Below are positions 5,051 to 5,921 of a stretch of 5,921 nt of DNA, piece by piece (position 1 is the first letter of the stretch; each line of letters begins with the position of its first letter). Below the pieces are notes generated by a model. The model was not told where the DNA came from. It saw only the letters and a program-made list of their open reading frames with translations, and did not search any database. The stretch spans positions 1 to 5,921 of the forward strand of contig JBAYMS010000067.1 of the NCBI GenBank assembly GCA_041663425.1. The letters are read 5' to 3'. Origin of the DNA: FEN-1322 sp041663425 (lineage in GTDB: Bacteria; Omnitrophota; Gorgyraeia; 2-01-FULL-45-10). The position numbers and the translations under genes are program-made.

Positions 5051-5819
5051 TTTTTGAGCCTCCTTCGTTAGCTGCAACCTGCGCCTTGTATCCTATGCTT
5101 ATATCATCGTAGACAGCTTCTGCGTTCGTACCGGTATGCTCTGTGTTGGTCATAAAAGCGATTGCGCCTACATTGTGCTCGGGCGGCCTGCCAAAAAGCT
5201 TTAAATAGTCAGAATAGATATCTCTCTCCTCGCCAACCCAGGTTCCATCCTTGGTCAAGCCCTGCTCAAGCACAATGAGCTTTATATTGCCCGAATATGG
5301 GCTAGTCCCGACAGTGTCAACAGGAAGCTTCTCAGACCAGACATATTCAAGGACTTTCGAATTCGTTATAAACATCGCCGGGAAAATAACGTATACCCTT
5401 GCGGCAAAATCATCTTCATTTTCCACCTCAAGCGATTCAGACCGGGTTTTCACCGGAAATTTATCTGCGCGCCACTTCCACATCATCACAGGCCTGTTAT
5501 TCTTCGCGTCGAGATTTATTTTGTAATATAGTGCCGATGCGGCCTTATCGCTGGATGCCCTTACGTATGACAAGCCGTCTTTCTTTTCTATGCTATAGCT
5601 TACTTTTCCCTTAAATACCTTCTCTTCCCATTCTTTAAGAGAACTGTCATTCGAAAAATCAAAAGTCTTTACGATCTCGCATTTAAGCCCAAAAGCTCTG
5701 TCCCCGGTCTCTTTACCTAGCTTTCCTTGACGGACAAAAAATACAGCCAGGAAGAGCAAGAGACAGAAACATAACACAAAAACCCATTTCGCGATCTTCC
5801 GATGATAGCGATATTTCAT
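5040..5819 (-). CDS. DUF3047-family protein, membrane-anchored or secreted
   Basis: A 259-aa protein whose pattern I recognise as DUF3047. It has MWKWRADKFP (113-122), DDFAARVYVIFP (136-147), LEYVWSEKLPVDT (157-169), EERDIYSDYLKLFG (197-210), an AIAFMTNTEHTG segment (219-230) and a final YDDISIG (237-243). The family is uncharacterised and likely forms a beta-sandwich. Residues 11-29 (KWVFVLCFCLLLFLAVFFV), after a basic start, form a signal anchor or signal peptide with no obvious cleavage site, so most of the chain should lie outside the cytoplasm. It is the first gene of its unit, behind a strong promoter, and overlaps the HAMP gene by 11 nt. There is no ribosome site in front of the ATG (see the promoter entry). 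The biochemical function is unknown. Confidence 0.88.
   Translation of the reverse strand: MKYRYHRKIAKWVFVLCFCLLLFLAVFFVRQGKLGKETGDRAFGLKCEIVKTFDFSNDSSLKEWEEKVFKGKVSYSIEKKDGLSYVRASSDKAASALYYKINLDAKNNRPVMMWKWRADKFPVKTRSESLEVENEDDFAARVYVIFPAMFITNSKVLEYVWSEKLPVDTVGTSPYSGNIKLIVLEQGLTKDGTWVGEERDIYSDYLKLFGRPPEHNVGAIAFMTNTEHTGTNAEAVYDDISIGYKAQVAANEGGSKNEN
5059..5065 (-). promoter_or_regulatory. Ribosome binding site that fixes the HAMP-protein start
   Basis: A perfect AAGGAGG lies inside the 3' end of the DUF3047 gene, 8 nt before the ATG at 5050. It decides for that start over the in-frame TTG at 5077, which lies upstream of the site. Confidence 0.8.
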
Positions 5820-5828
5820 ATGTTTAGT

Positions 5829-5857
5829 ATTGTATTTTGTAGGACGATGAAAGTCAA
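5829..5857 (-). promoter_or_regulatory. Strong sigma70-like promoter of the DUF3047-HAMP-lpxA-glycosylase unit
   Basis: A -35 TTGACT (5852-5857) and a -10 TACAAT (5829-5834), each 5 of 6 to consensus, are separated by the ideal 17 bp. Only 9 nt lie between the -10 and the ATG at 5819, so the start point would be about 2-3 nt before the start codon or at it. Together with the absence of any purine-rich ribosome site, this predicts a leaderless or near-leaderless mRNA. Confidence 0.7.
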
Positions 5858-5859
5858 AT

Positions 5860-5886
5860 AAAATCCCTCGACGAGATTGGGATTTT
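5860..5886. repeat. Inverted repeat abutting the -35 box
   Basis: AAAATCCC (5860-5867) and GGGATTTT (5879-5886) form a perfect 8-bp inverted repeat around an 11-nt spacer. It ends 2 nt upstream of the -35 hexamer. It could be an operator or a weak AT-rich hairpin that ends transcription arriving from the right. The sequence alone does not decide. Confidence 0.5.
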
Positions 5887-5904
5887 ACACTGAGTTAGAA
5901 ACAT

Positions 5905-5921
5905 AAAAAAAACCCCGCTCA
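5905..5921 (-). terminator. Right half of a rho-independent terminator, cut by the window edge
   Basis: On the minus strand TGAGCGGGG is followed directly by eight T residues (5912-5905). This is the usual 3' arm and U-tract of an intrinsic terminator; the matching CCCCGC arm would lie beyond 5921. It would end a minus-strand gene located to the right, so the DUF3047 unit begins independently. A plus-strand terminator cannot be excluded. Confidence 0.5.

Noticed and set aside
5051..5077. TTG start at 5077 adding nine residues to the HAMP protein
   Set aside because: The perfect AAGGAGG site lies downstream of it and is ideally spaced for the ATG at 5050.

Overview
All eleven genes supported in this window lie on the minus strand, so transcription runs from the right edge to the left. 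The sequence suggests a diderm (LPS-making) bacterium that is probably anaerobic. The reasons are an LpxA acyltransferase of lipid A synthesis, a one-cluster [4Fe-4S] ferredoxin next to an Isf-type iron-sulfur flavoprotein, moderate GC content, and sigma70-like promoters. Short HAMP-only membrane proteins and DUF3047-like proteins make me lean towards Omnitrophota or a deltaproteobacterium-like lineage. That placement is inference; nothing here proves the taxon.

The layout, read in the direction of transcription, has four apparent transcription units. (1) Positions 5857 to 3152: a strong promoter, then a DUF3047-like membrane-anchored protein, a two-helix HAMP-only membrane protein, LpxA, and a HhH-GPD DNA glycosylase. 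These genes are packed with overlaps or 2-nt gaps. (2) Positions 3171 to 870: a promoter embedded in the 3' end of the glycosylase gene drives a Lys-rich-tailed translation-factor-like beta-barrel protein, an uncharacterised 86-aa protein, a 59-aa ferredoxin, an iron-sulfur flavoprotein and an inositol-monophosphatase-family enzyme. (3) Positions 836 to 420: a 120-aa single-pass membrane protein with its own promoter. (4) Positions 401 to beyond the left edge: a secreted glycine-zipper protein with a GTG start, its own promoter and a missing C-terminus.

Unit 1 is envelope-oriented (anchored beta protein, HAMP protein, lipid A synthesis) with a DNA repair gene as a rider. Unit 2 contains a plausible small electron-transfer pair (ferredoxin plus Isf-type flavoprotein). 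Units 3 and 4 are small envelope proteins. Two genes with GTG starts (the ferredoxin and the glycine-zipper protein) are easy to miss. I see no rRNA, tRNA, CRISPR array, transposase or phage gene, and no intergenic gap longer than about 100 bases. I do not see a clear new multi-gene system. The best candidates for a second look are the Lys-tailed barrel protein with its small partner, the output-less HAMP protein paired with DUF3047, and the apparently leaderless promoter.
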